In this document: one piece after another, positions 51,542 to 59,183 of the stretch | How the letters are laid out: each line of letters begins with the position of its first letter | Position numbering within the stretch: position 1 is the stretch's first letter | Assembly (NCBI GenBank): GCA_018432315.1 | Contig: JAHDLB010000004.1 | Coordinates: forward strand, 62,001 to 126,000 | Length of the DNA: 64,000 bases | Reading direction: 5' to 3' | Source: Anaerolineae bacterium | Lineage (GTDB): Bacteria; Chloroflexota; Anaerolineae; Aggregatilineales; Aggregatilineaceae | Notes under the pieces: model-generated | What the model was told of the DNA's origin: nothing | The model's input: only the letters and a program-made list of their open reading frames with translations | Databases searched by the model: none | Position numbers and translations under genes: made by a program

Positions 51542-51926
51542 AATGAGAATTGAAACCAAAGTCTGCAACGCGGGAACGCTCGACGGCATGAGCGGCGGCA
51601 TTCTGCTGATCGGCCTGGGCGTGCTGTTCCTGTTCGATTCGATCCCGTTCTTCCCGTGGATTCTGCTGGTGGCCGGCCTGTCGAGCCTGCCCAGCAGCAT
51701 CGCCCGGAAGGGACTGTGGGGCGGCCTGGAACCTTTCATCTGGATGGGTGGGCTGGCGGTGCTGTTCGCGACCGGCCACTTCTGGCCGGGCATCCTGATC
51801 CTGGTCGGGTTGAACATCCTGGCGGAAGCGCTCGCCCGCCCCGAATCGGCCCGCAAATCGAAAGCCAAACGCGGCCTGCCGCCCGACACATATAACGAAG
51901 AGTACTTCGGCGACGACTGGGCATAG
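51525..51926 (+). CDS. Small membrane protein with FWPGIL motif (2 of 3)
   Basis: A 133-residue protein with about three to four helices: 'GMSGGILLIGLGVLFLFDSIPFFPWILLVAGLSSL' and 'IWMGGLAVLFATGHFWPGILILVGLNIL', then a hydrophilic tail. The 'GxFFPWILLVAGLSSLP' and 'FWPGILILVGL' repeats recur in the neighbours. Start at 51525 has GGGAGA upstream and overlaps the first gene by 17 bases. Confidence 0.75.
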   Translation: MTAKTKMRIETKVCNAGTLDGMSGGILLIGLGVLFLFDSIPFFPWILLVAGLSSLPSSIARKGLWGGLEPFIWMGGLAVLFATGHFWPGILILVGLNILAEALARPESARKSKAKRGLPPDTYNEEYFGDDWA

Positions 51927-51951
51927 GGACTCGCTCAACGGGGGGTGACAC

Positions 51952-52242
51952 ATGGAACGACGCGATCCGCTCGCCGCAGCCAGCGGGATGATCATGCTGA
52001 TCGGCATCGTCATCTTGCTGGTATGGGATGCGGTGGACTTCTGGCCGTGGCTCCTGGCCGTCGTCGGCCTGTCGACGCTGCCGGCGGGGGTGGCGCGCGG
52101 CGGGGTTCCGGCGGGGCTGCTGCCGGCAGCGTGGCTCATCGGGCTGGCGGCCCTCTTCGCCGCGGGCCTGTTCTGGCCGGGCATCCTGGTCCTGATCGGG
52201 CTGACCATCATGGCCGGGGCGGTCGTCCGCCGGGGCCGCTGA
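51952..52242 (+). CDS. Small membrane protein with FWPGIL motif (3 of 3)
   Basis: A 96-residue protein, almost only membrane helix: 'MIMLIGIVILLVWDAVDFWPWLLAVVGLSTLPAGVARGG' and 'LIGLAALFAAGLFWPGILVLIGLTIM'. Compared with the second member, the halves align almost segment by segment, so the two look like paralogues; this one lacks the hydrophilic tail. It ends the three-gene run; a promoter for the next gene lies 10 bases downstream. Confidence 0.75.
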   Translation: MERRDPLAAASGMIMLIGIVILLVWDAVDFWPWLLAVVGLSTLPAGVARGGVPAGLLPAAWLIGLAALFAAGLFWPGILVLIGLTIMAGAVVRRGR

Positions 52243-52252
52243 CCGGGTGAAC

Positions 52253-52281
52253 TTGCCCATTCACGCCGGGCGACTTACACT
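52253..52281 (+). promoter_or_regulatory. Promoter of the FnIII/SH3 membrane protein
   Basis: TTGCCC (52253-52258), 17-base spacer, TACACT (52276-52281), nearly the same boxes as radA. It lies about 39 bases before the ATG at 52320. Confidence 0.6.
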
Positions 52282-52319
52282 ACCTCTGTGTCATTCACAC
52301 GCACGCAACGGAAACTGCC

Positions 52320-54584
52320 ATGAGCAGTGTTCAACGACTCCAGCTCGGCCCTGACGCCGCGCCGATCCAGCAGGGCCGCAGCTCACACGGTCGCTGGCGG
52401 GCGGCGGTCCAGCCCGCGGGGCAGGCACCATCCGCGCCCGGCGCGTCGGACGTCACGCTGAACATGATCCAGGACGCGGACCGGCTGGCGTTCGCCCTGG
52501 CCGAAGGCCCCGCCGCCGCGTTGGTCGGCGAGCGGCTGGCCGATCTGCTGTGGACGCGCGCGCCGGACGGCGACGACTGGCCCGCGCCGGTGCACGGCTG
52601 GCTCACCGACGGCGACACCTTCGCGGGCGCGCCGGACGGCCTGACCGGGTTCGTCGCGGGCCGGTTGGAGCGCAACATCGCGGGCGGGCGCATTTACCTG
52701 GCCTGGCTGGGCATGACCGGCGTGCGCCTGATCGACCGCACCCGCTCGCTGGTCGACCTGGACCTGGCCGTGCTGCCGGACGAAGGCTGGACGCCCGCCG
52801 GGCAGATCGAGCCGCCCGTCGCCACGCTGCACGCCCATCACGGCGCGCTGTACGGCCTGGAACGCCTGTTTGTGTTCAGCACCGGGGCCCGGCCTATTGG
52901 CAGCGACCTGCCCGACCTGCCTCAAGCCGAGCTTCAGCACGCGCTCGAAGACTGGGCCGCCGAAGCCGGGCGCGGGCTGGCGATCTTCGACCTGCAGCTG
53001 AACCCGCTGTTGATCGAGCCGGACAGGGTCGCCGTGCGCTACCGCTGGACCTCGCCCGATACGTGCACGCTCACCTGGGACCCGGTCGAACACGCGACCG
53101 GCTACCGCGTCGAAGAATCGCCCACGCCGGCCTTCGACGAGATCGCGCTGCTGGCCGAGCTGACCGACCAGCGCCAGGTGCAGTATCGCCTGTCCCCGCC
53201 GGTCAACAGCCAGCGCTATTACCGCGTCGTGCCGATCAACCGGGGCGTGGCGGGCACCCCCGGCGAGCCGCTGGCGGTCACGCCGCTGGGGCTCAGCGCG
53301 CCCGTAATGGAGCCGGTCCGCTGGGCGGTGGATGGCGGCTATACGCTGCGCTGGTCGCCGGTGGCCCAGGCGACGGGTTACGAGATCGAAACCGCGCCAT
53401 CGGCAGCCTTCGAGCCGCACGAGAGCGCGATCGTGTACCGGGGCGAGGTCTCGGAAGCGCACCTGCCGCCCGACACCCCGCCGCAGAGCTTCTTCCGCGT
53501 GCGCGCGATCAACGCTTTGTATGCCCCACACGCGCCGTCCGATTGGAGCCGCCCCCAGCAAGCGCCCGCGCGTCTCGATACGCCGGTCTTCACCCAGGTT
53601 TCGGGCCGCAAACTGGCCTGGACGCCGGTGCCCGGCGCGCGGCAGTACGCGGTCCACGTGACTCCCAGGGACCAGGACGAGGGCCAGGGCGACGATTATT
53701 TCACGCCGGAGACGTCCTGCGGGGTGGCCGGCCAGCCGGCGATCTACCGCGTTCGCGCGCTGCGCACTCCGGACGACGCGCGCACTGCTAGCGAGTGGAG
53801 CGAGGCGGTCACCATCTCGCCGCCCGGCCACGCCGCGCCCACCGGCGAGAGCCGCTTTCTGGCGCCGTTGATGGCGGGCGCGGCCCTCGTCGCGCTGATC
53901 CTGGGCGCGGCCCTGGGCGCCGCCGGTTTGAACGTCTACCGGGACCACAAGGCCACTGCTCCGCCCACCCTGATCCCGCAGGCCCGGCTCGACGAGACGG
54001 CGACGGCTGCCGCCCGCGGCGTCGAGCATGCGACCGCCGTGGTGCAGCTTGGCGCGCAAAACACGGCCCTATCCGGCACGCTGCAAGCGGCCATCGACGC
54101 GGAAGAAACGCGCGCCCACATTCCCACCCTCACGCCGTCATACACGCCGGACGCGACCGGGACACTCGCTGCCGCCTTCGACGCCGGGCTAACCGCTACC
54201 GCCGCCCGCTGGACCGAGACGCCCACGCCGTCGATCACGCCGGACGCGACCGAAACGCTCGCTGCCGCCTTCGACGCCGGGCTAACCGCTACCGCCGCCC
54301 GCTGGACCGATACGCCCACGCCATCGATTACGCCGCCGCCCGGCGCGTGCATCGCCCGCGTGCGGGACGACCGGATCGCAATCGTGCGCAGCGCGCCCGG
54401 CCCGGCTGGCGTCGCGCTGGCCCGGCTGGCGGAGCCGCTGGTGGTGCTGGAACAGGCAACTGCTGGGAGCGATACCTGGCTGCGCGTCTGGCTGGGCGAG
54501 CAGGAACGCGACGGCTGGATTCTGGCGCGGGTCGTGTCGCTCGCGCCGCCCGGCTGCCTGCGCGATCTGGCGGGCGGGGATTAG
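52320..54584 (+). CDS. Large membrane protein: N-domain, FnIII-like repeats, TM helix, 31-aa repeat, SH3
   Basis: A 754-residue protein. Residues 1-230 form a soluble domain with motifs ('AFALAEGPAAALVGERLADLLW', 'GGRIYLAWLGMTGVRLIDRTRSLVD') that remind me of a degenerate PP2C-type phosphatase, unproven. Residues about 235-510 hold three FnIII-like units ('YRVEESPTPAFDEIALL', 'YEIETAPSAAFEPHESA'). One membrane helix follows (about 519-543, 'MAGAALVALILGAALGAAGLNVY'). The outer part has two almost identical 31-residue units (TPDAT...PTPSI; 93-base DNA period starting about 54147), and a C-terminal SH3-like domain ('RIAIVRSAPGPAGVALARLAEPLVVLEQ...WILARVVSL'). An inside-out wiring is suggested. 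Confidence 0.75.
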   Translation: MSSVQRLQLGPDAAPIQQGRSSHGRWRAAVQPAGQAPSAPGASDVTLNMIQDADRLAFALAEGPAAALVGERLADLLWTRAPDGDDWPAPVHGWLTDGDTFAGAPDGLTGFVAGRLERNIAGGRIYLAWLGMTGVRLIDRTRSLVDLDLAVLPDEGWTPAGQIEPPVATLHAHHGALYGLERLFVFSTGARPIGSDLPDLPQAELQHALEDWAAEAGRGLAIFDLQLNPLLIEPDRVAVRYRWTSPDTCTLTWDPVEHATGYRVEESPTPAFDEIALLAELTDQRQVQYRLSPPVNSQRYYRVVPINRGVAGTPGEPLAVTPLGLSAPVMEPVRWAVDGGYTLRWSPVAQATGYEIETAPSAAFEPHESAIVYRGEVSEAHLPPDTPPQSFFRVRAINALYAPHAPSDWSRPQQAPARLDTPVFTQVSGRKLAWTPVPGARQYAVHVTPRDQDEGQGDDYFTPETSCGVAGQPAIYRVRALRTPDDARTASEWSEAVTISPPGHAAPTGESRFLAPLMAGAALVALILGAALGAAGLNVYRDHKATAPPTLIPQARLDETATAAARGVEHATAVVQLGAQNTALSGTLQAAIDAEETRAHIPTLTPSYTPDATGTLAAAFDAGLTATAARWTETPTPSITPDATETLAAAFDAGLTATAARWTDTPTPSITPPPGACIARVRDDRIAIVRSAPGPAGVALARLAEPLVVLEQATAGSDTWLRVWLGEQERDGWILARVVSLAPPGCLRDLAGGD

Positions 54585-54611
54585 GACAGGCACATACAGG
54601 GAGAAAATGGC

Positions 54612-55349
54612 ATGACGAAAGCGCGACTGTGGCTCGTTCTGGCGCTGGTGGTGCTCATCGCTGCCGGGTGCGGCGAAGAGGCCGATCCCACGCCCGACCC
54701 GGATTTCGCCGTCCCCACCCAGGGACCCACCGCGACCCCCGCCGTGCCCATCCTGACCGCTACGCCGTTCGTCCCGTCGCCACTGCCACCCACCTGGACG
54801 CCCGGCGCCACCAACACGCCCGCGCCCGACCGCCCGACGATCGCGTACACTTACGAGCGCCCGACCGCGACCGACATCGATTACCCGACCTACACCCCCT
54901 CGCCGGAGCCGCCGACGCCCACGCCGCCCGGCCCGCGGGTGACGATCACCGCCAACCAGATCAACCAGGTGCTCGCCCAGGAGCTGGCCGAAGGCGCGGG
55001 CGGCTTCTTCCTGGAGCCGCCGCAGGTCGAGCTGCTCGACGGGCTGGCGCGGGTGTCGGTCGATGTGCTGACGACGCCCGGCAACGCGAGCACCGCGCGC
55101 CCCGCAACGCTCCAGTTCACGCTGCTGGCGCAGGAGGGGCGGCTGGCGCTCAAGAAACTGCGCACCTTCTTCGACGACGACAACGCCGTGTTCGACGAGG
55201 AACTGGTCGACAACATGCTGGCCACCGTCGAGGAGACGATCATCGACCTGCTGTTCGAGCAGGCGGGCGGCGCCGATGCGCGGTTCTCCATAGCCGACGT
55301 CACCATCGCGCCCGGCGGAATCGCGATCCAGGTCGTGACGATTCCCTAG
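54612..55349 (+). CDS. Lipoprotein with Thr/Pro-rich linker
   Basis: A 245-residue lipoprotein: lipobox 'LIAAGCGEE', a linker of about 85 residues dominated by Thr and Pro, then a C-terminal globular domain (from about 110: 'VTITANQINQVLAQELAEGAGGFFLEPPQVELLDGLARVSVDVL', 'ARFSIADVTIAPGGIAIQV'), with the strand layout of LmeA/DUF2993-like lipid-binding domains. That assignment is by pattern only. It follows the FnIII protein by 27 bases and has its own AGGGAGA, so they are likely cotranscribed. Confidence 0.75.
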   Translation: MTKARLWLVLALVVLIAAGCGEEADPTPDPDFAVPTQGPTATPAVPILTATPFVPSPLPPTWTPGATNTPAPDRPTIAYTYERPTATDIDYPTYTPSPEPPTPTPPGPRVTITANQINQVLAQELAEGAGGFFLEPPQVELLDGLARVSVDVLTTPGNASTARPATLQFTLLAQEGRLALKKLRTFFDDDNAVFDEELVDNMLATVEETIIDLLFEQAGGADARFSIADVTIAPGGIAIQVVTIP

Positions 55350-55421
55350 CGCGCTCGCCGCGCCCCTTTCGCGCCCGGTTTTCCGGTCCTCGTTCGGGGC
55401 ATTTTTCCCCTCAACCGGCTG

Positions 55422-55459
55422 TCAAAAGCTATCAAGGTCGAGTCTTTGATAGCTTTTGA
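55422..55459. promoter_or_regulatory. 14-bp perfect inverted repeat, candidate operator
   Basis: TCAAAAGCTATCAA (55422-55435) and its exact reverse complement (55446-55459), 10-base spacer. No T-run follows. A TATAAA hexamer begins 15 bases downstream (55474), so the right arm falls on the -35 region of the promoter for the 55557 gene. It is unusually AT-rich for this window. Operator binding is inferred. Confidence 0.6.
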
Positions 55460-55556
55460 GAGGTCCCCGCGTGTATAAAGTGTGACAAATGGCGCAAAGG
55501 CCGCACAGGTAGAGATGAGTGCCGGCGCCGATCATTATCGATGAGAGAGGTAGGAC

Positions 55557-55751
55557 ATGGATATCACGCGTAACTGGCGACTGAAGACGAGCCGAAGCCA
55601 ACTCCTCGCGACGCGCTGCCCGGAAACCGGCGCGGTGCTGCTGCCTCAGCAGACCGGCACCACCAACGGCGCGACCAGGGTCTACACGTTCGACGTCGAG
55701 ACGGCGACCGCCCCCCAGGCTGAGGTCGATTACGCCCAGGCTGCCCGGTAA
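55557..55751 (+). CDS. Small DUF35-like zinc-ribbon relative lacking most Cys
   Basis: A 64-residue protein: 'RNWRLKTSRSQLLATRCPETGAVLLPQQTGTTNGATRVYTFDVE'. The order (W-R-L...T-R-C-P...G...L-P-x-Q...) follows the N-terminal rubredoxin-like ribbon of DUF35 proteins, but only one Cys (in RCPETG) remains of the usual four, so zinc binding looks lost. It starts 14 bases or so after a purine-rich RBS and ends eight bases before the OB-fold gene. Function unknown; a degenerate partner is likely. Confidence 0.6.
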   Translation: MDITRNWRLKTSRSQLLATRCPETGAVLLPQQTGTTNGATRVYTFDVETATAPQAEVDYAQAAR

Positions 55752-55759
55752 CGACTGGC

Positions 55760-56140
55760 ATGAGCACGCAAGAATCGAACGCCCACCAGGGGCGCCTGGA
55801 TCACCAACTGGCCTATTGGGACCAGTTTCGCCGGGCGCAGCCGCTCGACGACGCGCGCGACGTGGAGTTGTTCCCGCTCTCCGGCAAGGGGACGGTCTAC
55901 AGTTTCACCACCGTGACCACGCCCGCCGAAGCGTTCGAGCCGTTCGCGCCGTACCTGCTGGCCCTGGTGCAGCTCGACGAAGGGCCGGTCGTCACCGCCC
56001 AGCTCACGGACGTCGACGGCCCGGTCGAGATCGGGATGCGCGTCGAGATGGTGATCCGCAAGCTGCGCACCGATGGCAGCCGCGGGATCATCGTCTACGG
56101 GCCCAAGTTCCGGCCCCTCATGCGCCCCGCGACCGGCTAG
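55760..56140 (+). CDS. DUF35-type OB-fold protein
   Basis: A 126-residue protein whose core is the OB-fold half of DUF35: 'ELFPLSGKGTVYSFTTVTTPAEAFEPFAPYLLALVQLDEGPVVTAQLTDV', then 'VEIGMRVEMVIRKLRTDGSRGIIVYGPKFRP'. 'GKGTVYSFTTV...PYLLALVQLDEG' is the family's signature. DUF35 proteins partner thiolases or acyl-CoA/polyketide enzymes; no thiolase is in the window. The zinc ribbon usually fused to the N-terminus appears here as the separate upstream gene. A terminator follows. Confidence 0.85.
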   Translation: MSTQESNAHQGRLDHQLAYWDQFRRAQPLDDARDVELFPLSGKGTVYSFTTVTTPAEAFEPFAPYLLALVQLDEGPVVTAQLTDVDGPVEIGMRVEMVIRKLRTDGSRGIIVYGPKFRPLMRPATG

Positions 56141-56175
56141 CACCGCCGGGCTTGCGCCTCCACCAATATACCCTG

Positions 56176-56204
56176 CTGGCCGCCGCTGCGCGGCCAGTTT
56201 TGTT
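56176..56204 (+). terminator. Terminator after the OB-fold gene
   Basis: Eight-bp perfect stem (CTGGCCGC/GCGGCCAG) with a six-base loop and TTTTGTT following. Confidence 0.75.
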
Positions 56205-56236
56205 GAGCGCCGGTGTTCCCAACGGCCCGCCTGCTG

Positions 56237-56242
56237 TATAAT
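56237..56242 (+). promoter_or_regulatory. -10 element of the Crp/Fnr regulator
   Basis: Perfect TATAAT 37 bases before the ATG, just after the OB-fold terminator. No -35 of note. Confidence 0.5.
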
Positions 56243-56273
56243 CCGCCTCAACGGACACCAGCAGGACGGACTT

Positions 56274-56963
56274 ATGTGCATGGCCTCATCCGACCCCGGA
56301 TTCTCGCTCGCCGACCGGCTCGGACACCTGCCGTACTTCAGGGCGCTCTCGCCCGCGCGGGTGGACGCGCTGGCCCGTCACGCCGCGTGCCGCCACTTCG
56401 CCGCCCAGGAGACGATCCTGGTGCAGGGCGAGCACCACACCGGCCTGTGGGTGATCGAATCGGGACAGGTCAAGGTCTTCCGGCTGAGCGCCGATGGCCG
56501 CGAGCACATCGTCCACCTGCTCGGCTCCGGCGAGTCGTTCAACGACATCCCCGCGCTCGATGGCGGCCCGGCGGCGGCGCACGCCGTCGCGCTCACCCCG
56601 GTGATCGCCTGGATGCTGCCGCCCGACGCGCTGGTCGACGCGCTGCGCGCCGACCCCGACCTGGCCGTCGCGGTGATCGAAATCCTCACCGGGCGCATGC
56701 GCGAGCTGGTCCAGCAGATCGAAGACCTGGCGCTGTGCTCGGTCACGGCGCGGCTGGCGCGCTACCTGCTCAAGCAGAGCGACAGCCAGGCGCCCAACAG
56801 CCCCGCCGTCACGCGCGCGACGCTGGCCGCTCACCTCGCCACCACGCCCGAAACGGTCAGCCGGGCGCTGCGCACGCTGGAGCAGATCGACGCGATCCGG
56901 TTCGACCGGCACGAGATCGCCATCCTGCGGCCCGACCTGCTGCACGCCGTCGCCATGGATTGA
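56274..56963 (+). CDS. Crp/Fnr-family transcription regulator
   Basis: A 229-residue regulator. Residues about 20-130 form the cyclic-nucleotide-type beta barrel ('LGHLPYFRALSPARVDALARHA', 'ETILVQGEHHTGLWVIESGQVKVFRLSADG'), then the dimer helix, and a C-terminal winged helix with the recognition helix 'TTPETVSRALRTLEQ'. The E-x-x-S-R pattern there is that of FNR/DNR/NnrR, which read TTGAT. The FNR N-terminal Cys cluster is absent; only scattered Cys remain, so it probably senses heme/NO or another ligand, not iron-sulfur. RBS AGGACGGA precedes the ATG at 56274. A perfect FNR box lies just downstream. Confidence 0.9.
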   Translation: MCMASSDPGFSLADRLGHLPYFRALSPARVDALARHAACRHFAAQETILVQGEHHTGLWVIESGQVKVFRLSADGREHIVHLLGSGESFNDIPALDGGPAAAHAVALTPVIAWMLPPDALVDALRADPDLAVAVIEILTGRMRELVQQIEDLALCSVTARLARYLLKQSDSQAPNSPAVTRATLAAHLATTPETVSRALRTLEQIDAIRFDRHEIAILRPDLLHAVAMD

Positions 56964-56977
56964 CCGGCGGCCCTCTC

Positions 56978-56991
56978 TTGATCCAGATCAA
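56978..56991. promoter_or_regulatory. Perfect FNR-type operator
   Basis: TTGATCCAGATCAA matches TTGAT-N4-ATCAA exactly. Centred at 56984.5. TACGCT at 57014-57019 would be a fitting -10 for class II activation (site centred at about -41.5), giving a start near 57026, upstream of ferredoxin at 57054. The regulator gene ends 14 bases before it. Confidence 0.75.
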
Positions 56992-57053
56992 TGCTCTGTC
57001 AGCCGTTTTCGATTACGCTGGTCATACGGTTATCTAGTGGCAGGTGAAGCCTG

Positions 57054-57290
57054 GTGGATCGCGCCTGGATCCCCCAAATCGACCGGCGGAAGTGCACCGC
57101 GTGCGGAGACTGCATCGAGCGGTGCCCGACCGGGGCGCTCGGAATGGTCGCCGGCAAAGCGGCGGTGATCCGTCCGGACGCCTGCACCTATTCGGCCATC
57201 TGCGAGGCCGTCTGCCCGGTGGGGGCCATCGAGCTGCCTTACCTGATCCGGTGGGACGACGGCGATTCCGATCCCCAGGACGGCAGTTAG
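57054..57290 (+). CDS. Small ferredoxin, second iron-sulfur motif altered
   Basis: A 78-residue ferredoxin. The first motif is complete: CTACGDCIERCP (C-x2-C-x2-C-x3-CP). The second reads CTYSAICEAVCP, so the second of four Cys is Ser; this suggests one [4Fe-4S] plus a [3Fe-4S] or a labile cluster. GTG start at 57054, chosen since it directly precedes the conserved 'IDRRKCTACGDC'. It leads the apparent redox operon and sits just after the FNR box. Confidence 0.88.
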   Translation: MDRAWIPQIDRRKCTACGDCIERCPTGALGMVAGKAAVIRPDACTYSAICEAVCPVGAIELPYLIRWDDGDSDPQDGS

Positions 57291-57355
57291 CCGGGCGCAG
57301 CACCCGCGCCAGAAAGGAGCTGTCCGATCGCGTTTCGACACCAGAGCGTCATCCC

Positions 57356-57376
57356 GCAGACGCCGCCCCATCCCGG
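57356..57376 (+). terminator. Weak hairpin between ferredoxin and cupin
   Basis: Short stem CCCC/GGGG around ATCC, followed by five T. The 125-base interval holds nothing else I can support; partial readthrough is likely if the genes form an operon. Confidence 0.3.
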
Positions 57377-57416
57377 GGTTTTTGTGCTTGGGATCTGAGA
57401 ACGGTAAAGGGAGGTT

Positions 57417-57758
57417 ATGACGTCGTACACCTATTTCGACAGCATCATCGAGTCCGTGCCGGAAATCCTGGACGACAGCATCATCAGCCGGACGCTGCAC
57501 GCTGACGATCACATCAAGGTCGTGGTCTTCGGGTTTGCGACCGGCCAGGAACTTTCGGAGCACACATCGTCGCAGCCGGCGATCATCGAGTTCGTTCAGG
57601 GCGAAGCGACCGTCACCCTGGGGGATGACGTCCATCACGCTCGCCCCGGAACGTGGATTCACATGCCGCCCAAGATGCCGCACAAAATCACGGCGACATC
57701 GCCCGTGATCATGCTGTTGACCCTGCTGCGGTCGGGCGCGGTGGATCCGAGCGACTAA
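57417..57758 (+). CDS. Cupin-fold protein
   Basis: A 113-residue single cupin. Motif 1 is read in 'FATGQELSEHTSSQPAIIEFVQGEATVTLGDDVHHA' (with H and E at the metal positions, though the usual second His is absent), motif 2 in 'PGTWIHMPPKMPHKI'. Probably a small metal- or ligand-binding protein. AAGGGAGG precedes the ATG; the octaheme cytochrome gene starts 22 bases after its stop. A sensory or accessory role in the same operon is inferred. Confidence 0.82.
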   Translation: MTSYTYFDSIIESVPEILDDSIISRTLHADDHIKVVVFGFATGQELSEHTSSQPAIIEFVQGEATVTLGDDVHHARPGTWIHMPPKMPHKITATSPVIMLLTLLRSGAVDPSD

Positions 57759-57780
57759 TTACACGCGTGAAGGGGGAAAC

Positions 57781-59172
57781 ATGACCGAACAACCACAATC
57801 GACCGCCTCGAACGGTTGGCGGAGCTGGATCACCGCCGGGCGCGTGTTGATCATCGGCCTGGTGGGTGTGATCATCGTCCTCGGCCTGATCCTGATCATC
57901 ACCGCCGTCGAAGAAGCGGACAAGGCCGCCGAAGGGCGCGAGCGGGTCGACGCGCTCGCCAACAGCGACGACTCCTGCGTGCAGTGTCACCGCCGCACCA
58001 CGCCGGGGATCGTCCAGCAGTACGGCTTCAGCACCATGGCCGCGGCGAACGTCGCGTGCGTGGACTGCCACGAAGTAGACTCGAATTATGCCGGCGCGGT
58101 CGAACACGAGGGCACCTACGTGCTGGCCTCGCCCACGACCGCCATGTGTGAGACCTGCCACCAAAAAGAGGTTCGAGAATTTTACGCCAGCCGCCACTCC
58201 ATCCCCGCCTACGTGGCGATGGTGGGCCTGGAGGGTATCTCGGAGGACCTGCTCGCCCGGTACGAAGCGATCCCCGAAGCCGCCGTCAAGCCCAACGAGA
58301 TGCGCAACTCGCTGCACGCCATCGAAGGGCCGGCGGTGACGCGCTTCGCCTGCGAGAGCTGCCATAACATCGGCAAGCCCGCCGAGGACGGATCGATCGG
58401 CCAGTGCCAGAAATGCCACCTGCGCCACGAGTTCAGCCTGGAGCAGGTGCGCAAGCCCGAAACGTGCAACGCCTGCCACATCGGCCCCGACCATCCGCAG
58501 TGGGAGATCTACGTCGAGTCGCCGCACGGCATCGCGTATCACACCGGCGGCGAATACTGGAACTGGGACGCCGAAGCGGGCACCCTGACCGTCGAGGACT
58601 TCCCCGCGCCAACCTGCGCGATCTGCCACATGAGCGGCTTTGGTTCCACCGGCACGACGCACGACATCGGCGACCGCCTGACGTGGTACCTGTTCCAGCC
58701 GATCAGCGAGCGCCGCCCAAGCTGGCAGGACAACCTGGTGCGCATGCAGAACGTGTGCCTGGAATGCCACAACACCAACTTCATCGAAGGCTTCTACGCC
58801 GATTTCGACGACCTGGTGGGCGCGATCAACAACTGGGTCGAGGTCAGCGACGAGATGATCGCCCCGCTCAAGGAGCAGGGCCTGATGTCGCCGGAGCCGT
58901 TCGACGAGCCGATCGACTTCGTGTACTTCGAGCTGTGGCACCACTGGGGCCGCACGGCCAAGTTCGGCGCGTCGATGCAGGGGCCGGACTATACGCAGTG
59001 GCACGGCGCCTATGAAATGCTCAAGGAACTGGAAGAGCTCGAAGAACTGGTGAACGGCAAGCTCTCTGGCGAGATTCCGGCGGTCAGCCCGCGCGTGGTG
59101 AACGATGGCGTCGCCAGCCCGCCGCCGCTGGAAGAAGCGCCGGAAGAAGCCGAAGCGCCCGCATCCGAGTGA
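57781..59172 (+). CDS. Membrane-anchored octaheme cytochrome c, hydroxylamine oxidoreductase (HAO) family-like
   Basis: A 463-residue protein. An N-terminal membrane helix (about 21-43) anchors it outside the cytoplasm. Eight CxxCH heme motifs start at residues 66, 93, 123, 191, 209, 229, 279 and 326 (CVQCH, CVDCH, CETCH, CESCH, CQKCH, CNACH, CAICH, CLECH). The number, spacing and the C-terminal 'FGASMQGPDYTQWHGAYEMLKELEEL' helix-rich region fit the octaheme HAO family (Multi-haem_cyto), which includes oxidative HAO and reductive nitrite/hydroxylamine reductases. Whether a Tyr cross-links the catalytic heme cannot be judged by eye. It follows the cupin by 22 bases, with AAGGGGGAAAC before the ATG. 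Confidence 0.9.
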   Translation: MTEQPQSTASNGWRSWITAGRVLIIGLVGVIIVLGLILIITAVEEADKAAEGRERVDALANSDDSCVQCHRRTTPGIVQQYGFSTMAAANVACVDCHEVDSNYAGAVEHEGTYVLASPTTAMCETCHQKEVREFYASRHSIPAYVAMVGLEGISEDLLARYEAIPEAAVKPNEMRNSLHAIEGPAVTRFACESCHNIGKPAEDGSIGQCQKCHLRHEFSLEQVRKPETCNACHIGPDHPQWEIYVESPHGIAYHTGGEYWNWDAEAGTLTVEDFPAPTCAICHMSGFGSTGTTHDIGDRLTWYLFQPISERRPSWQDNLVRMQNVCLECHNTNFIEGFYADFDDLVGAINNWVEVSDEMIAPLKEQGLMSPEPFDEPIDFVYFELWHHWGRTAKFGASMQGPDYTQWHGAYEMLKELEELEELVNGKLSGEIPAVSPRVVNDGVASPPPLEEAPEEAEAPASE

Positions 59173-59183
59173 GTGAGGTGGCT

